A DNA stretch of 64,000 nt from contig NZ_FKIF01000006.1 in assembly GCF_900078705.1 (NCBI RefSeq), forward strand, positions 620,001-684,000, read 5' to 3'. This DNA is from Bordetella ansorpii (GTDB lineage Bacteria > Pseudomonadota > Gammaproteobacteria > Burkholderiales > Burkholderiaceae_B). Positions 29,377 to 39,287 of this stretch are shown here, in pieces. The notes below the pieces were generated by a model. The model ran no database searches and was not told the origin of the DNA. It was given only the letters and a program-made list of their open reading frames with translations. Both the position numbers and the translations under genes were made by a program. The number at the start of each line of letters is the position of its first letter. Position 1 is the stretch's first letter.

Positions 29377-30369
29377 ATGAAGCAATACCTCGCCCTCGTC
29401 CAGGACGTCTTCGACAACGGCACCTGGCAGGAAAACCGCACAGGCGTGCGCACGCTCAGCCTGCCCGGTGCGATGATGAAGTTCGATCTTCAGCAGGGGT
29501 TCCCCGCCGTCACCACCAAGAAGCTGGCGTTCAAGTCCGCCATCGGCGAACTGGTGGGCTTCATGCGCGCCAGCCGCAATGCCGCCGAGTTCAACGCACT
29601 GGGCTGTAAAGTCTGGGACCAGAACGCCAACGAGAACGCGGCATGGCTGGCCAATCCGTACCGGTTGAGCGAAGGCGATCTCGGCCCGGTCTACGGTGTG
29701 CAGTGGCGCCAATGGCCCGCCTATAAAACCATTGCGCCGGGCCAGCCGCACAGCGAGGCGCAGATGGCCGACGCCCTGGCGCGCGGCTACCGCCGTGTCG
29801 GCGTGCTGGACGAGCCCGAAGGCTCGTCGGCGGCGGGCAGCGTCGTGCTGTACAAGGCCATCGACCAATTGCGCGCGTGCCTGGACACCATCATCGCGGA
29901 TCCGGGCAGCCGCCGCATCCTGTTCCACGGCTGGAACTGGGCGCAACTGGAGGAAATGGCGCTGCCGCCCTGCCACTTGCTCTACCAGTTCCTGGTCAAC
30001 CAGGCGCGCCGGGAGATCTCGCTGTGCCTGTACATCCGCTCCAACGACCTGGGCCTGGGCACGCCCTTCAACCTGGCCGAAGGCGCGGCCCTGACGCATC
30101 TGGTCGGCCGGCTGACGGGCTATACGCCGCGCTGGTTCACGTACTTCATCGGCGACGCGCACATCTACGAGAACCACGTGGACATGCTGCGGGAGCAACT
30201 GCGCCGCGAGCCCTACGAGGCGCCCCGGCTGGTGCTGAGCGACCGCATTCCCGACCACGCGCAGACCGGCAGGTACGAGCCCGAATGGCTGGAGCGCGTC
30301 GAGCCGTCAGATTTCCAGCTCGAAGGCTACCGGCACCATCCGCCGCTGACCGCCCCCATGGCCGTCTGA
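29377..30369 (+). CDS. thyA: Thymidylate synthase
   Basis: Makes dTMP from dUMP with methylene-tetrahydrofolate. The catalytic Cys199 is in [10 protein letters not shown]; the start [44 protein letters not shown] and GDAHIYENH are all present. At 330 residues it is about 65 longer than the Escherichia coli enzyme; the extra residues lie mainly between the VQWR motif and the IDQL helix, with smaller insertions before GDLGPVYG and near the C terminus. AAAGGAA lies before the ATG. folA follows after 33 bases, so the two folate-linked steps are probably co-transcribed. Confidence 0.96.
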   Translation: MKQYLALVQDVFDNGTWQENRTGVRTLSLPGAMMKFDLQQGFPAVTTKKLAFKSAIGELVGFMRASRNAAEFNALGCKVWDQNANENAAWLANPYRLSEGDLGPVYGVQWRQWPAYKTIAPGQPHSEAQMADALARGYRRVGVLDEPEGSSAAGSVVLYKAIDQLRACLDTIIADPGSRRILFHGWNWAQLEEMALPPCHLLYQFLVNQARREISLCLYIRSNDLGLGTPFNLAEGAALTHLVGRLTGYTPRWFTYFIGDAHIYENHVDMLREQLRREPYEAPRLVLSDRIPDHAQTGRYEPEWLERVEPSDFQLEGYRHHPPLTAPMAV

Positions 30370-30402
30370 ACCCACGCCCCCCCTACCCGCGATTGCCTGC
30401 CC

Positions 30403-30894
30403 ATGCCGTCCCGCCTCTTCCTCATCGTGGCCTATGCCGACAACCGCGTCATCGGCCGCGACAACGCCCTGCCCTGGAAACTGCCGGGCGACCTGGCACA
30501 TTTCAAGCGCAACACGCTGGGCCATCCCATCGTGATGGGCCGCAACACCTGGGAATCGCTGGGCCGCCCGCTGCCGGGCCGCGCCAACATCGTCATCACG
30601 CGCAATCCCGGCTACGAGGCGCAAGGCGCGGTGGTCGTCCCCTCGCTGGAGGCCGCCCTGGCCGCCTGCCCCGCCGACCAGGAAGCCTTCGTGATCGGCG
30701 GCGCGCAGATCTACACGCTGGCGCTGCCGCGCGCCGACCGCATCATCGCCACCGAAGTGCATGCGCAGGTCGATGGCGATGCCTGGTTCCCGGAACTGCC
30801 CGCGGGCCAGTGGAAGGAAACCGAACGCCTGCCGCAGCCACCCGAGAACGGCTACCCCTACGACTTCGTGACGTACCAACGCGTGGCGAGCTGA
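30403..30894 (+). CDS. folA: Dihydrofolate reductase
   Basis: 163 residues that regenerate tetrahydrofolate with NADPH after thymidylate synthesis. Motifs: NRVIGRDNALPWKLPGDLAHFK with the catalytic Asp, GRNTWESLGRPLPGR for NADPH, and FVIGGAQIYTLALP. Normal family length. It stands in the common thyA-folA order and is followed at once by a long hairpin. Confidence 0.96.
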   Translation: MPSRLFLIVAYADNRVIGRDNALPWKLPGDLAHFKRNTLGHPIVMGRNTWESLGRPLPGRANIVITRNPGYEAQGAVVVPSLEAALAACPADQEAFVIGGAQIYTLALPRADRIIATEVHAQVDGDAWFPELPAGQWKETERLPQPPENGYPYDFVTYQRVAS

Positions 30895-30895
30895 C

Positions 30896-30954
30896 GGACC
30901 CTTCCGGCCTGGCGCGGCCTGGCGGTGCAAGGCCGGAAGGGTCCGCCGGCCTTG
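30896..30954 (+). terminator. Hairpin pair after folA
   Basis: A perfect 15-bp stem (GGACCCTTCCGGCCT at 30896-30910 with 30930-30944) begins two bases past the folA stop. An alternative 9-bp stem (CAAGGCCGG at 30928-30936 with 30946-30954) would compete for its right arm. There is no T-run, so this may be a processing or stability element rather than a classical terminator. Confidence 0.5.
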
Positions 30955-31257
30955 CAGAGACATCTACGCGAGCGATGGCGGCCGGCGCGCGGCCGGGCCG
31001 CCGTGCCATCGCGCGCGCGGCCTGCGCGGGCACCGTGGAATCGCCGCGCCTGCCGGACACCCGTCATGCCGGCCTGGCGTGCCAAGGGCGCCGGCCGGCG
31101 CCGCCGAAACCGGGACGGCGGCCTGATAGGCACCGAATCGATTTATAGTCGCGGAGGGACCGGGCCAACCCGCATCGATCGATTCCCGCCAGGCCAGCCG
31201 TGCCCGGATCACAGCCAGCCGTTTCCCCGAAAAAAAGCGTCTTCAACGGAGTCCGCC
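30955..31257. other. Leader region of the aminotransferase operon
   Basis: About 300 bases without a gene. It is GC-rich with several short inverted stretches. Near the right end, GAATCGAT (31135-31142) and ATCGATTC (31178-31185) form an inverted repeat flanking a TTATAG -10-like hexamer; the promoter of the downstream operon is probably here. No clear -35 was found. Confidence 0.4.
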
Positions 31258-32583
31258 ATGAATGCCCCCGCCGGCCAGCCCGACCTGTCCCATCTGTGGA
31301 TGCCTTTCACCGCCAACAAACAGTTCAAGGCCAAGCCCCGGATGCTGGCCCACGCCGAGGGCATGTACTACACGTCGGGCGATGGGCGCCGCATCCTGGA
31401 CGGCACGGCGGGCCTGTGGTGCGTGAATGCCGGGCATGCCCGCGCCGAGATCGTGCAGGCCATCGCACGCCAGGCGGCGTCGCTGGACTACGCGCCCGGC
31501 TTCCAGCTGGCGCATCCCCAGGCCTTCGAGGCTGCCAGCGCCGTGGCGGGCTTCATGCCCCCGGGGCTGGACCGCATCTTCTTCACCAATTCGGGGTCCG
31601 AGTCGGTCGACACCGCCCTGAAGATCGCCCTGGCCTATCACCGTGCGCGCGGCGAGGGCCAGCGCACAAGGCTGATCGGCCGCGAGCGCGGCTATCACGG
31701 CGTCGGTTTCGGCGGCATCTCGGTGGGCGGCATCTCGCCCAACCGCAAGACCTTCTCGGGCGCGCTGCTGCCCGCGGTCGATCACCTGCCGCACACGCAC
31801 AACCTGCAGCAGAATGCCTGGTCCAAGGGCCAGCCCGCCTGGGGCGCGCATCTGGCCGAGGAACTGGAGCGCCTGGTCACGCTGCATGACGCCTCGACCA
31901 TCGCGGCCGTCATCGTCGAGCCGATGGCCGGCTCGACCGGCGTGCTGATTCCGCCCAAGGGCTACCTGGAGAAGCTGCGCGAGATCACGGCCAGGCACGG
32001 CATCCTGCTGATCTTCGACGAAGTCATCACCGCCTATGGCCGCCTGGGCGCGGCCACCGCCAGCGAGTTCTTCGGCGTCACGCCCGACCTGATCACCATG
32101 GCCAAGGGCGTGAGCAACGCCGCGGTGCCGGCCGGCGCGGTCGCGGTGCGCCGCGAAGTGCACGACGCCATCGTGGGCAGCGTGGAAGGCGGGATCGAGT
32201 TCTTCCACGGCTACACCTATTCGGCGCATCCGCTGGCCACCGCGGCCATCCTGGCCGCGCTGGACATCTATCGCCGCGAAGGCCTGTTCGAACGCGCGCG
32301 CACGCTGTCGCCCGCCTTCGAGGCCGCCGCGCATTCGCTCAAGGGCGCGCCGAACGTGATCGACGTGCGCAACCTGGGCCTGGTGGCGGGCATCGAGCTG
32401 GCGCCGCGCCATGGCGCGCCGGGCGCCCGCGCCGCCGAGGCTTTCCAGAAATGTTTCGACCAGGGCCTGCTGGTGCGCTATACCGGCGACATCCTGGCGA
32501 TCTCTCCGCCGCTGATCATCGATGAAGCGCAGATCGGCGAGATCTTCGAGCGCATCGGCAAGGTCTTGAAGGACATCGCCTGA
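31258..32583 (+). CDS. Beta-alanine (omega-amino acid):pyruvate aminotransferase
   Basis: A 441-residue class III PLP aminotransferase. It begins SHLWMPFTANKQFK and contains FFTNSGSESVDTALKIA, GRERGYHGVGFGGISVGGIS, FDEVITAYGRLG and the PLP-lysine region ITMAKGVSNAAVPAGAV. These are hallmarks of beta-alanine:pyruvate transaminases (BauA type), which turn beta-alanine into malonate semialdehyde. GGAG precedes the ATG. In other bacteria the partner is a malonate/methylmalonate-semialdehyde dehydrogenase; the homologue here is 22 bases downstream but lacks catalytic residues. Confidence 0.9.
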   Translation: MNAPAGQPDLSHLWMPFTANKQFKAKPRMLAHAEGMYYTSGDGRRILDGTAGLWCVNAGHARAEIVQAIARQAASLDYAPGFQLAHPQAFEAASAVAGFMPPGLDRIFFTNSGSESVDTALKIALAYHRARGEGQRTRLIGRERGYHGVGFGGISVGGISPNRKTFSGALLPAVDHLPHTHNLQQNAWSKGQPAWGAHLAEELERLVTLHDASTIAAVIVEPMAGSTGVLIPPKGYLEKLREITARHGILLIFDEVITAYGRLGAATASEFFGVTPDLITMAKGVSNAAVPAGAVAVRREVHDAIVGSVEGGIEFFHGYTYSAHPLATAAILAALDIYRREGLFERARTLSPAFEAAAHSLKGAPNVIDVRNLGLVAGIELAPRHGAPGARAAEAFQKCFDQGLLVRYTGDILAISPPLIIDEAQIGEIFERIGKVLKDIA

Positions 32584-32605
32584 CAGGCGTCATCGCGGCA
32601 CGAGA

Positions 32606-34096
32606 ATGAAGCAACTGAGCCACTACATCAACGGCCTGGCCTACGAGGGCCGCAGCGGACGCTACGCGGACGGTTTCGATCCCGCCGAGGGCACGATCGC
32701 GCGCTCGGTACCCCTGGCCGGCCCCATGGAAATCGATGGGGCGCTGGCCGCCGCGGGCATGGCTTTTCCTGCCTGGTCCGCCACCCCATCCCGGCAACGC
32801 GCTCAGGTGCTGGCCGGGTTCCAGGGCCTGCTGCAACAGCACCAGGACGAACTGGCGGAACTGATCGTGCGCGAGCACGGCAAGGTGCTCGCCGAAGCAT
32901 TGGACGAGGTGGCGCTGGGCATCGAGGCGGTCGCGCACGCCTGCGAGACCGTGCGGCAACTGGACACCCGGCGCGCGGCCTCGGCCGAGAACGGCATCGA
33001 CCGCTGGCGCGCCCGCCCTCCCCTGGGCATCGTGCTGGGCATCACGCCGTCCAGCCTGCCGCTGCTGGCGCCGTGCGCCCAATTCGCGCTGGCGCTGGCG
33101 TGCGGCAACGTCTTCATCCTCACGCCGTCGCAGCGCACGCCGTCCGCGGCATTGCGCATGGCCCACCTGCTGCGGCAGGCCGGGCTGCCCGACGGCGCCT
33201 TCAATGTGCTGTTCGGCGACAAGCAGGCCATCGATACGCTGATCGCCCATCGCGACATCGCCGCCATCTCCTTCATCGGCTCCACGCCGGTCGCCCAGGA
33301 CGTGCACACCGAAGCCACGAGGCACGGCAAGCGCGTGCAGGCGCTGGGCAGCGCGAAACATCACATCGTGGTCATGCCCGATGCCGACCTGGACCGCGCC
33401 GCCGACGCGCTGATGGCGGGTGCCTTCGGCTCGGCCAGCCTGCGCGGCATGACCAACGCGGTCGCCGTGGCGGTGGGCGATATCGGCGACGCGCTGGCCG
33501 AACGGCTGGCGCCGCGCGTGCGTGCGCTGGCCATCGGCGATGGACTGTCGCCAGGCGCGCAACTGGGGCCGCTGCCGACCCCCCAGCATCGCATGGCCGT
33601 GATGCGCTACATCGAGGATGGCGAGGCCTCGGGCGCCACGCTCCTGGTGGACGGGCGGGGGCTTTCCGTGCCTGGCCACGAACGCGGCTTCTTCCTGGGC
33701 GGCACGCTGTTCGATCACGTGGCGCCGCGCATGAACATCTATCGCGAAGAAATCCACGGACCGGTGCTCAACATCCTGCGCGTGCCCGACCTGGCCACGG
33801 CGATCGCGCTGGTCAACGCCCACGGATCCGCCAACGCGGCATCGTGCTTCACCACGGACGGCGACACGGCGCTCGCCTTCGGGCGCCAGGTCCGGACCGG
33901 CCTGGCGGGCATCAACGTGCCCGTGCCCGCGGCGCGGACATGGCAAGCCTTCGGCGGCTGGACAGGCGCCCTGCCCGGCGACGCGCAATCCCCAGGCGAA
34001 GACGCCGTGCGCTTCCACACCAAAGACAAGCGCATCATGCAGCGCTGGCCGGGCGACGCCCCGCCGGCCCACGACACAGGGGAAACACCATGCTGA
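32606..34096 (+). CDS. Aldehyde dehydrogenase (MmsA-like) homologue with lost active site
   Basis: 496 residues, full length and collinear with methylmalonate-semialdehyde dehydrogenases, including FIGSTPVA, GKRVQALGSAKHH and EEIHGPVL. The chemistry-bearing residues are changed: the catalytic Cys of the canonical QRCM motif is Gly281 (SLRGM), the oxyanion Asn of TPFNFP is Ser150 (TPSSLP), and the NAD-binding Lys of LKPSE is Thr173 (LTPSQ). The frame is open, so this is not ordinary decay. It overlaps the binding-protein gene by seven bases. It may be a pseudoenzyme, an aldehyde-binding or regulatory subunit, or an enzyme with altered chemistry. Confidence 0.85.
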   Translation: MKQLSHYINGLAYEGRSGRYADGFDPAEGTIARSVPLAGPMEIDGALAAAGMAFPAWSATPSRQRAQVLAGFQGLLQQHQDELAELIVREHGKVLAEALDEVALGIEAVAHACETVRQLDTRRAASAENGIDRWRARPPLGIVLGITPSSLPLLAPCAQFALALACGNVFILTPSQRTPSAALRMAHLLRQAGLPDGAFNVLFGDKQAIDTLIAHRDIAAISFIGSTPVAQDVHTEATRHGKRVQALGSAKHHIVVMPDADLDRAADALMAGAFGSASLRGMTNAVAVAVGDIGDALAERLAPRVRALAIGDGLSPGAQLGPLPTPQHRMAVMRYIEDGEASGATLLVDGRGLSVPGHERGFFLGGTLFDHVAPRMNIYREEIHGPVLNILRVPDLATAIALVNAHGSANAASCFTTDGDTALAFGRQVRTGLAGINVPVPAARTWQAFGGWTGALPGDAQSPGEDAVRFHTKDKRIMQRWPGDAPPAHDTGETPC

Positions 34097-35655
34097 GGCA
34101 TCTGCGTACGTTCGCACTGGCCACCACGATGCTCGCGGCCACCGCCGCCGCGCACGCCGAGTCGGTCATCAAGGCTGTCATGAATTCGCCGCTGCGGCTG
34201 ACCGATCCGCACGCCACCACGGCCTACATCACGACGTGGCACGGCTACATGATCTACGACACGCTGCTGGCCACCGACGCCGACAACAGGATCCAGCCGC
34301 AGATGCTGCAGAAGTGGGAGATCTCGGAAGACCACAAGACCTACACGATGACGCTGCGGCCGGGCCTGAAGTGGCACGATGGCACGCCCGTCACGGCGGA
34401 AGACTGCGTCGCGTCCATCCGGCGCTGGGCGGCCGGCGACATCATGGGCCGCACGATGCTGAAGTTCACCGACCGCATCGACGTGGTGGACGAGAAGACC
34501 TTCCGCATCATCATGAAGGAACCCACCGACCTGGCGCTGCGCGCCCTGTCCAAGCCCACGGGCACGGCCGCCTTCATGATGCCCAGGCGCGTGGCGGAAA
34601 CCCCGCTGGGCAAGCCGATCACGGATTTCACCGGCTCGGGTCCCTTCAAGATGGCCGAGTTCAATCCCGGCGTGCGCACCGTGTACGTGAAGAACGCCGA
34701 CTACGTGCCGCGCCAGGAGCCGCCCAGCGGCATGGCCGGCGGCAAGGTCGTCAAGGTGGACAAGGTCGAATGGGACGTGATGCCGGATGCGCTGACGGCG
34801 GCCAACGCGCTGCTGGGCGGCGAGATCGACTTCGTCGAGCAGTTCCCGTACGACCTGCTGCCCATGGTCGAGGGCAACCCCGACCTGAAGGAAGAGACGA
34901 TCAGCCCGGTCAGCTACTACGTGATGTACCGCTTCAACTTCACGCAGCCGCCCTTCGACGACAAGAAGGTCCGCCAGGCCGCCATGTATGCGATCGGCCA
35001 GGAAGACGTGATGAAGGCGCTGGTGGGCAACCCCAAATATTGGCGCACCTGCGGGTCGCTGTGGGGCTGCGGCACGCCTTTCGAGAGCGACGCGGGCAGC
35101 GGGATGGTCGTGCGCGCGGATCCCGAAAAGGCCCGCGCGCTGCTGAAGGAGGCCGGCTACGACAACACACCCGTGCTGATGATGCAGGCCACCGACCTGG
35201 GCACGCTCAGCCCGCAGCCGGTGGTGATGGCGCAGGCGCTGCGCGCGGCCGGCTTCAACGTCAGCCTGGCGGCGATGGACTGGCAGACGGTCGCCACGCG
35301 CCGGGCCTCGAAGGCCCCGGTTGCGCAGGGCGGCTGGAGCATCCACAACACCAACTGGTACGCCACCGACATCATGGATCCGGTGCGTTCCGCGCCCGCC
35401 GCGGCCAGCGGCGACAACGCCTGGTTCGGCTGGCCCGACGTGCCGCGGGTCGAGGAACTGCGCACGCGCTTCGCCCTGAGCGCCGATCCGGCCGAACAGA
35501 AGCGCATCGCGGACGAGCTGCAGCGCATCGGCATCGACGAAGGGCTGTACGTGCCGCTGGGCCAGATGGCCGTGCCCACGGTGTATTCCACCAAGCTGAC
35601 CGGGCTGGTGCGCGCCCCCGCGTTCGTGTTCTGGAACGTCGGCCGCGCGCCCTGA
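34090..35655 (+). CDS. Peptide/nickel-type ABC transporter substrate-binding protein
   Basis: A 521-residue periplasmic SBP of cluster C (family 5, DppA-like). Residues 1-24 are a Sec signal peptide ending AAAHAES. Family landmarks are LRPGLKWHDGTPVTAEDC near residue 100 and WNVGRAP at the end. ATG 34090 lies inside the end of the dehydrogenase gene (ATG reading into its stop), with GGGGAAA six bases ahead, so translation is coupled. It should capture a peptide or amino compound for the adjacent permeases; the operon context suggests something that yields beta-alanine-like amines. Confidence 0.92.
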   Translation: MLRHLRTFALATTMLAATAAAHAESVIKAVMNSPLRLTDPHATTAYITTWHGYMIYDTLLATDADNRIQPQMLQKWEISEDHKTYTMTLRPGLKWHDGTPVTAEDCVASIRRWAAGDIMGRTMLKFTDRIDVVDEKTFRIIMKEPTDLALRALSKPTGTAAFMMPRRVAETPLGKPITDFTGSGPFKMAEFNPGVRTVYVKNADYVPRQEPPSGMAGGKVVKVDKVEWDVMPDALTAANALLGGEIDFVEQFPYDLLPMVEGNPDLKEETISPVSYYVMYRFNFTQPPFDDKKVRQAAMYAIGQEDVMKALVGNPKYWRTCGSLWGCGTPFESDAGSGMVVRADPEKARALLKEAGYDNTPVLMMQATDLGTLSPQPVVMAQALRAAGFNVSLAAMDWQTVATRRASKAPVAQGGWSIHNTNWYATDIMDPVRSAPAAASGDNAWFGWPDVPRVEELRTRFALSADPAEQKRIADELQRIGIDEGLYVPLGQMAVPTVYSTKLTGLVRAPAFVFWNVGRAP

Positions 35656-35677
35656 ACGCGCCTTGGCCCACCCCGCC

Positions 35678-36619
35678 ATGCCGCTGTTCATCCTGCGCCG
35701 GCTGCTGGCCACCCTGCCCGTACTGGCACTGGTGGCCGTGGTGGTGTTCGCCATCCTGCGGCTGGCCCCGGGCGACCCCGCGGTGGTCATGGCGGGCGAC
35801 GCCGCCACGCCCGAGCGCGTGGCGCAGATCCGCCAGGCCATGGGGCTGGACAAGCCGTTGGCCGAACAGTTCCTGATCTGGGGCGGCAACCTGCTGCAAG
35901 GCAACGTGGGCGCCTCGCTGATGTCGGGCACGCCGGTTTCTCAACTGATCGCCCGCCGGCTCGAACCCACGCTGGGCCTGGCCGCGCTCACGCTGGCCGT
36001 CACGCTGGCCGTGGCGATTCCGCTGGGCGTCCTGGCCGCCTGGCGGCAAGGCCGGCTGCTGGACCGCGCCGTGATGGGCGTGTCGGTGCTGGGATTCTCG
36101 GTGCCGGTGTTCGTCACCGGCTACGCACTGATCTGGCTGTTCTCCATCGAGCTGGCCTGGCTGCCCATCCAGGGCTACACGCCGCTTTCGGGCGGGCTGT
36201 GGCCCTGGCTGCAGCGGCTGATCCTGCCCGCGCTGGCCCTGTCCACCGTGTACGTCGCGCTGATCGCGCGCATCACCCGCACCAGCCTCATCGAGGTCAT
36301 GGGCGAAGACTTCATCCGCACGGCACGCGCCAAGGGCCGTGGCGAGACCGGCGTGCTGCTGGGCCATGCGCTGCGCAACGCGGCGGTGCCGATCGCCACG
36401 GTCGTGGGGCTGGGCATTGCGCTACTGATCAGCGGCGTGGTCGTCACCGAGTCGGTGTTCAACATCCCTGGCCTGGGCAGGCTGGTGGTCGAGGCCGTGC
36501 TGGCGCGCGACTATCCCGTCATCCAGGGACTGACGCTGTTCTTCGCCGCGCTGTACGTGCTGGTCAACCTGGTGGTCGATTGCGCCTACGCGGCGTTCGA
36601 TCCACGCATCCGCTACTGA
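35678..36619 (+). CDS. ABC transporter permease (DppB-like)
   Basis: 313 residues with six membrane helices: the first at about residues 9-30, then the long periplasmic segment typical of DppB with LAPGDPAVVMAGDAATPE and MGLDKPLAEQ. The EAA-type coupling loop reads EVMGEDFIRTARAKG. ATG 35678 is preferred over a TTG 15 bases upstream. It lies 22 bases after the binding protein and 4 bases before the fused permease-ATPase, so all are one transcript. Confidence 0.93.
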   Translation: MPLFILRRLLATLPVLALVAVVVFAILRLAPGDPAVVMAGDAATPERVAQIRQAMGLDKPLAEQFLIWGGNLLQGNVGASLMSGTPVSQLIARRLEPTLGLAALTLAVTLAVAIPLGVLAAWRQGRLLDRAVMGVSVLGFSVPVFVTGYALIWLFSIELAWLPIQGYTPLSGGLWPWLQRLILPALALSTVYVALIARITRTSLIEVMGEDFIRTARAKGRGETGVLLGHALRNAAVPIATVVGLGIALLISGVVVTESVFNIPGLGRLVVEAVLARDYPVIQGLTLFFAALYVLVNLVVDCAYAAFDPRIRY

Positions 36620-36623
36620 CGCG

Positions 36624-39203
36624 ATGGCCCCACCCAACGACACCGCCGCCGCACTGCCCGCGCGCCTGCCCGCCGAAGCCGGCGCCTGGCGGCGCGTGCG
36701 CCGCGAGCTGCGCGGCGCGCCCGTGCTGCTGGCGCTGGCCGTGCTGGCGCTGATGGCGCTGATGGCGCTGTTCGCGCCCTGGCTGGGCACGGTGGATCCC
36801 ACCGCCATCGCGCCGGGCTCGCGCCTGAAGCCGCCATTCGGCGATTTCCTGTTCGGCACCGACGCCTTCGGCCGCGACGTGTGGTCGCGCGTGGCCTACG
36901 GCGCGCGCGTGTCGCTGGCGGCCGGCCTGGGCGCGGCGCTGGCCAGCACGGCGGCAGGCCTGGCGCTGGGCGTGCTGGCGGGCTGGTTCCGCTGGCTGGA
37001 CGGCCCCATCATGCGCGTGATGGATGCCCTGATGGCGATTCCCGGCATCCTGCTGGCCATCGCGCTGGTGTCGGTGTCCGGCGCCAGCCTGGGCACGGTG
37101 CTGTTCGCCATCACGCTGCCCGAGATTCCCCGCGTGGTGCGGCTGGTGCGCGGCCAGATCCTGAGCGTGCGCGGCGAACCCTACGTCGAGGCCGCGCTGG
37201 CGCTGGGCACGCCGCTGCCGCAACTGGTGTGGCGGCACCTGCTGCCCGCCACGGTGGCGCCGCTGACGGTGCAGGCCACCTACGTGTTCGCCTCGGCCAT
37301 GCTGACCGAGGCCATCCTGGGATTCCTGGGCGCGGGCGTGCCGCCCGAGCTCGCCTCCTGGGGCAACATCATGTCCGAAGGCCGCGTGTACTTCCGCCTG
37401 CTGCCCGGCCTGATCCTGTTTCCCGGGCTGTTCCTGTCGCTGACGGTGCTGAGCATCAACATCCTGGGCGATGCGCTGCGCGATGCCTTCGACCCGCGGG
37501 GCCTGCCCGCGCGTGGCGTCCCTGGCCTGGCGGCGGCGCCGTCCCAGCCGGCGCGCCACGCCGGCAATTCCAATACGAGCGCCCCCATCCTGTCGCTGCG
37601 CGGCCTGACGGTGCGGGCCGCCGACAGCGGCGCGCAAGTGGTGCGCAACCTGAGCCTGGACGTGCACGCGGGCGAAACGGTCTGTGTGGTGGGCGAATCG
37701 GGCTCCGGCAAGTCGGTCACCGCGCTGGCCGTGATGGGGCTGCTGCCCCAGGGCGCGCTGGCCGCGCAAGGCGGCGCGATCCTGTTGCAGGACGAGGACG
37801 TGCTGGCCGCCAGCCCGCGGCGCCTGCGTCGATTGCGCGCCACCCGCATGGCCATGGTGTTCCAGGAACCCATGACCGCGCTGAACCCGGTGCACCGCGT
37901 CGGCCGCCAGGTCGACGAAGTGCTGCGGCTGCATCGGCGCATGGCCCGCGGCGAACGGCGTGCCCGCGTGCTGGAGATGTTCCGCTCGGTGCACCTGCCC
38001 GATCCCGAACGCATCTACGACGCCTATCCGCACGAGCTGTCGGGCGGCCAGCGCCAGCGCATCGTCATCGCGATGGCGCTGATCCTGGAACCCGCGCTGC
38101 TGATCGCCGACGAGCCCACCACGGCGCTGGACGTGACCACGCAGCGGCAGATCCTGGCGCTGATCCGCGAGTTGCAGCACAAGCACGGCACGGCGGTGCT
38201 GCTCATCACGCACGACTTCGGGGTGGTGGCCGAGATCGCCGACCGCATCGTCGTGATGAACCGCGGCGACCTGATCGAGACCGGCACGCGCGACGACATC
38301 CTGGCGCGGCCGGCGCACCATTACACGCGCCGGCTGGTGTCATCCGTGCCCAGCCTGGCGCCCATGCGGCACACTCCCCTGAAGGACGACGTCGTGCTGC
38401 AGGTGCGCGGCCTGGGCCGCACCTATTCCTCGCCACGACTGCTGTCGATGCGCGCGCGCGGCATCGTGGCCGCCACGGACGTCGACCTGACGCTGCGGCG
38501 CGGCGAGATCCTGGGCCTGGTCGGCGAATCGGGCTCGGGCAAGTCCACGGTGGCGCGCTGCGTCGCCCGGCTGATCGAGCCCACGCACGGCAGCCTGTCG
38601 ATGGGCGATACCGACCTGGCCCGCCTGTCCGGCGCGGCGCTGCGGCAGATGCGCAAGCGCGTGCAGATCGTCTTCCAGGACCCCTACCGCTCGCTCAATC
38701 CTCGCCGCACCGTGGGCGACTCGCTGATCGAGGGGCTGCTGAACTTCGGCATGCCGCGCGGCCAGGCGCAGGCCCGCGCGATAGCCATGCTGGGCGTGGT
38801 CGGCATCGGGCCCGACGCCATGCGGCGCTATCCGCACCAGTTCTCGGGCGGACAGCGCCAGCGCCTGTGCATCGCGCGCGCGCTGGTGATGGAGCCGCAG
38901 GTGCTGGTGGCCGACGAAGCCGTCTCGGCGCTGGACGTGTCCGTGCAGGCCCAGGTGCTGGACCTGCTGGAAGACGTGCGCCAGCGCACCGGCGTCAGCA
39001 TCCTCTTCATCACGCACGACCTGCGCGTGGCCGCGCAGGTCTGCGACACTATCGCCGTGATGCTGCAAGGCCGCGTGGTCGAGACCGGTCCCGCGCGGAC
39101 GGTGCTGGTGTCGCCACGGCATGACTACACCCGCGCCCTGCTTGCGGCTGCTCCGGGGCGCGACTGGGATTTCCGCAATTTCCGGCCGCTGCGCGCCGGA
39201 TAG
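36624..39203 (+). CDS. Fused ABC permease - ATPase - ATPase (DppC-DppD-DppF)
   Basis: 859 residues combining three normally separate subunits. Residues 1-300 are a DppC-like permease with [12 protein letters not shown] and an EAA loop near [12 protein letters not shown]; after a Pro/Ala-rich linker (about 300-325), ATPase 1 has Walker A GESGSGKS at 357 and signature LSGGQRQR near 472; ATPase 2 has GESGSGKS at 634 and FSGGQRQR near 741. Both have Walker B (IADEPT, VADEAV) and switch His in ITHD. Both sites therefore look competent. With one DppB partner it would form the whole importer from just two membrane polypeptides. Confidence 0.93.
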   Translation: MAPPNDTAAALPARLPAEAGAWRRVRRELRGAPVLLALAVLALMALMALFAPWLGTVDPTAIAPGSRLKPPFGDFLFGTDAFGRDVWSRVAYGARVSLAAGLGAALASTAAGLALGVLAGWFRWLDGPIMRVMDALMAIPGILLAIALVSVSGASLGTVLFAITLPEIPRVVRLVRGQILSVRGEPYVEAALALGTPLPQLVWRHLLPATVAPLTVQATYVFASAMLTEAILGFLGAGVPPELASWGNIMSEGRVYFRLLPGLILFPGLFLSLTVLSINILGDALRDAFDPRGLPARGVPGLAAAPSQPARHAGNSNTSAPILSLRGLTVRAADSGAQVVRNLSLDVHAGETVCVVGESGSGKSVTALAVMGLLPQGALAAQGGAILLQDEDVLAASPRRLRRLRATRMAMVFQEPMTALNPVHRVGRQVDEVLRLHRRMARGERRARVLEMFRSVHLPDPERIYDAYPHELSGGQRQRIVIAMALILEPALLIADEPTTALDVTTQRQILALIRELQHKHGTAVLLITHDFGVVAEIADRIVVMNRGDLIETGTRDDILARPAHHYTRRLVSSVPSLAPMRHTPLKDDVVLQVRGLGRTYSSPRLLSMRARGIVAATDVDLTLRRGEILGLVGESGSGKSTVARCVARLIEPTHGSLSMGDTDLARLSGAALRQMRKRVQIVFQDPYRSLNPRRTVGDSLIEGLLNFGMPRGQAQARAIAMLGVVGIGPDAMRRYPHQFSGGQRQRLCIARALVMEPQVLVADEAVSALDVSVQAQVLDLLEDVRQRTGVSILFITHDLRVAAQVCDTIAVMLQGRVVETGPARTVLVSPRHDYTRALLAAAPGRDWDFRNFRPLRAG

Positions 39204-39287
39204 CGCCTGACCACGGGCTCTATCCCGCACGAAGCGCCTCGCGGGCGGGCCCCGCCCGTCTTCGCGTCATTCGACAGGGAGCATGCG

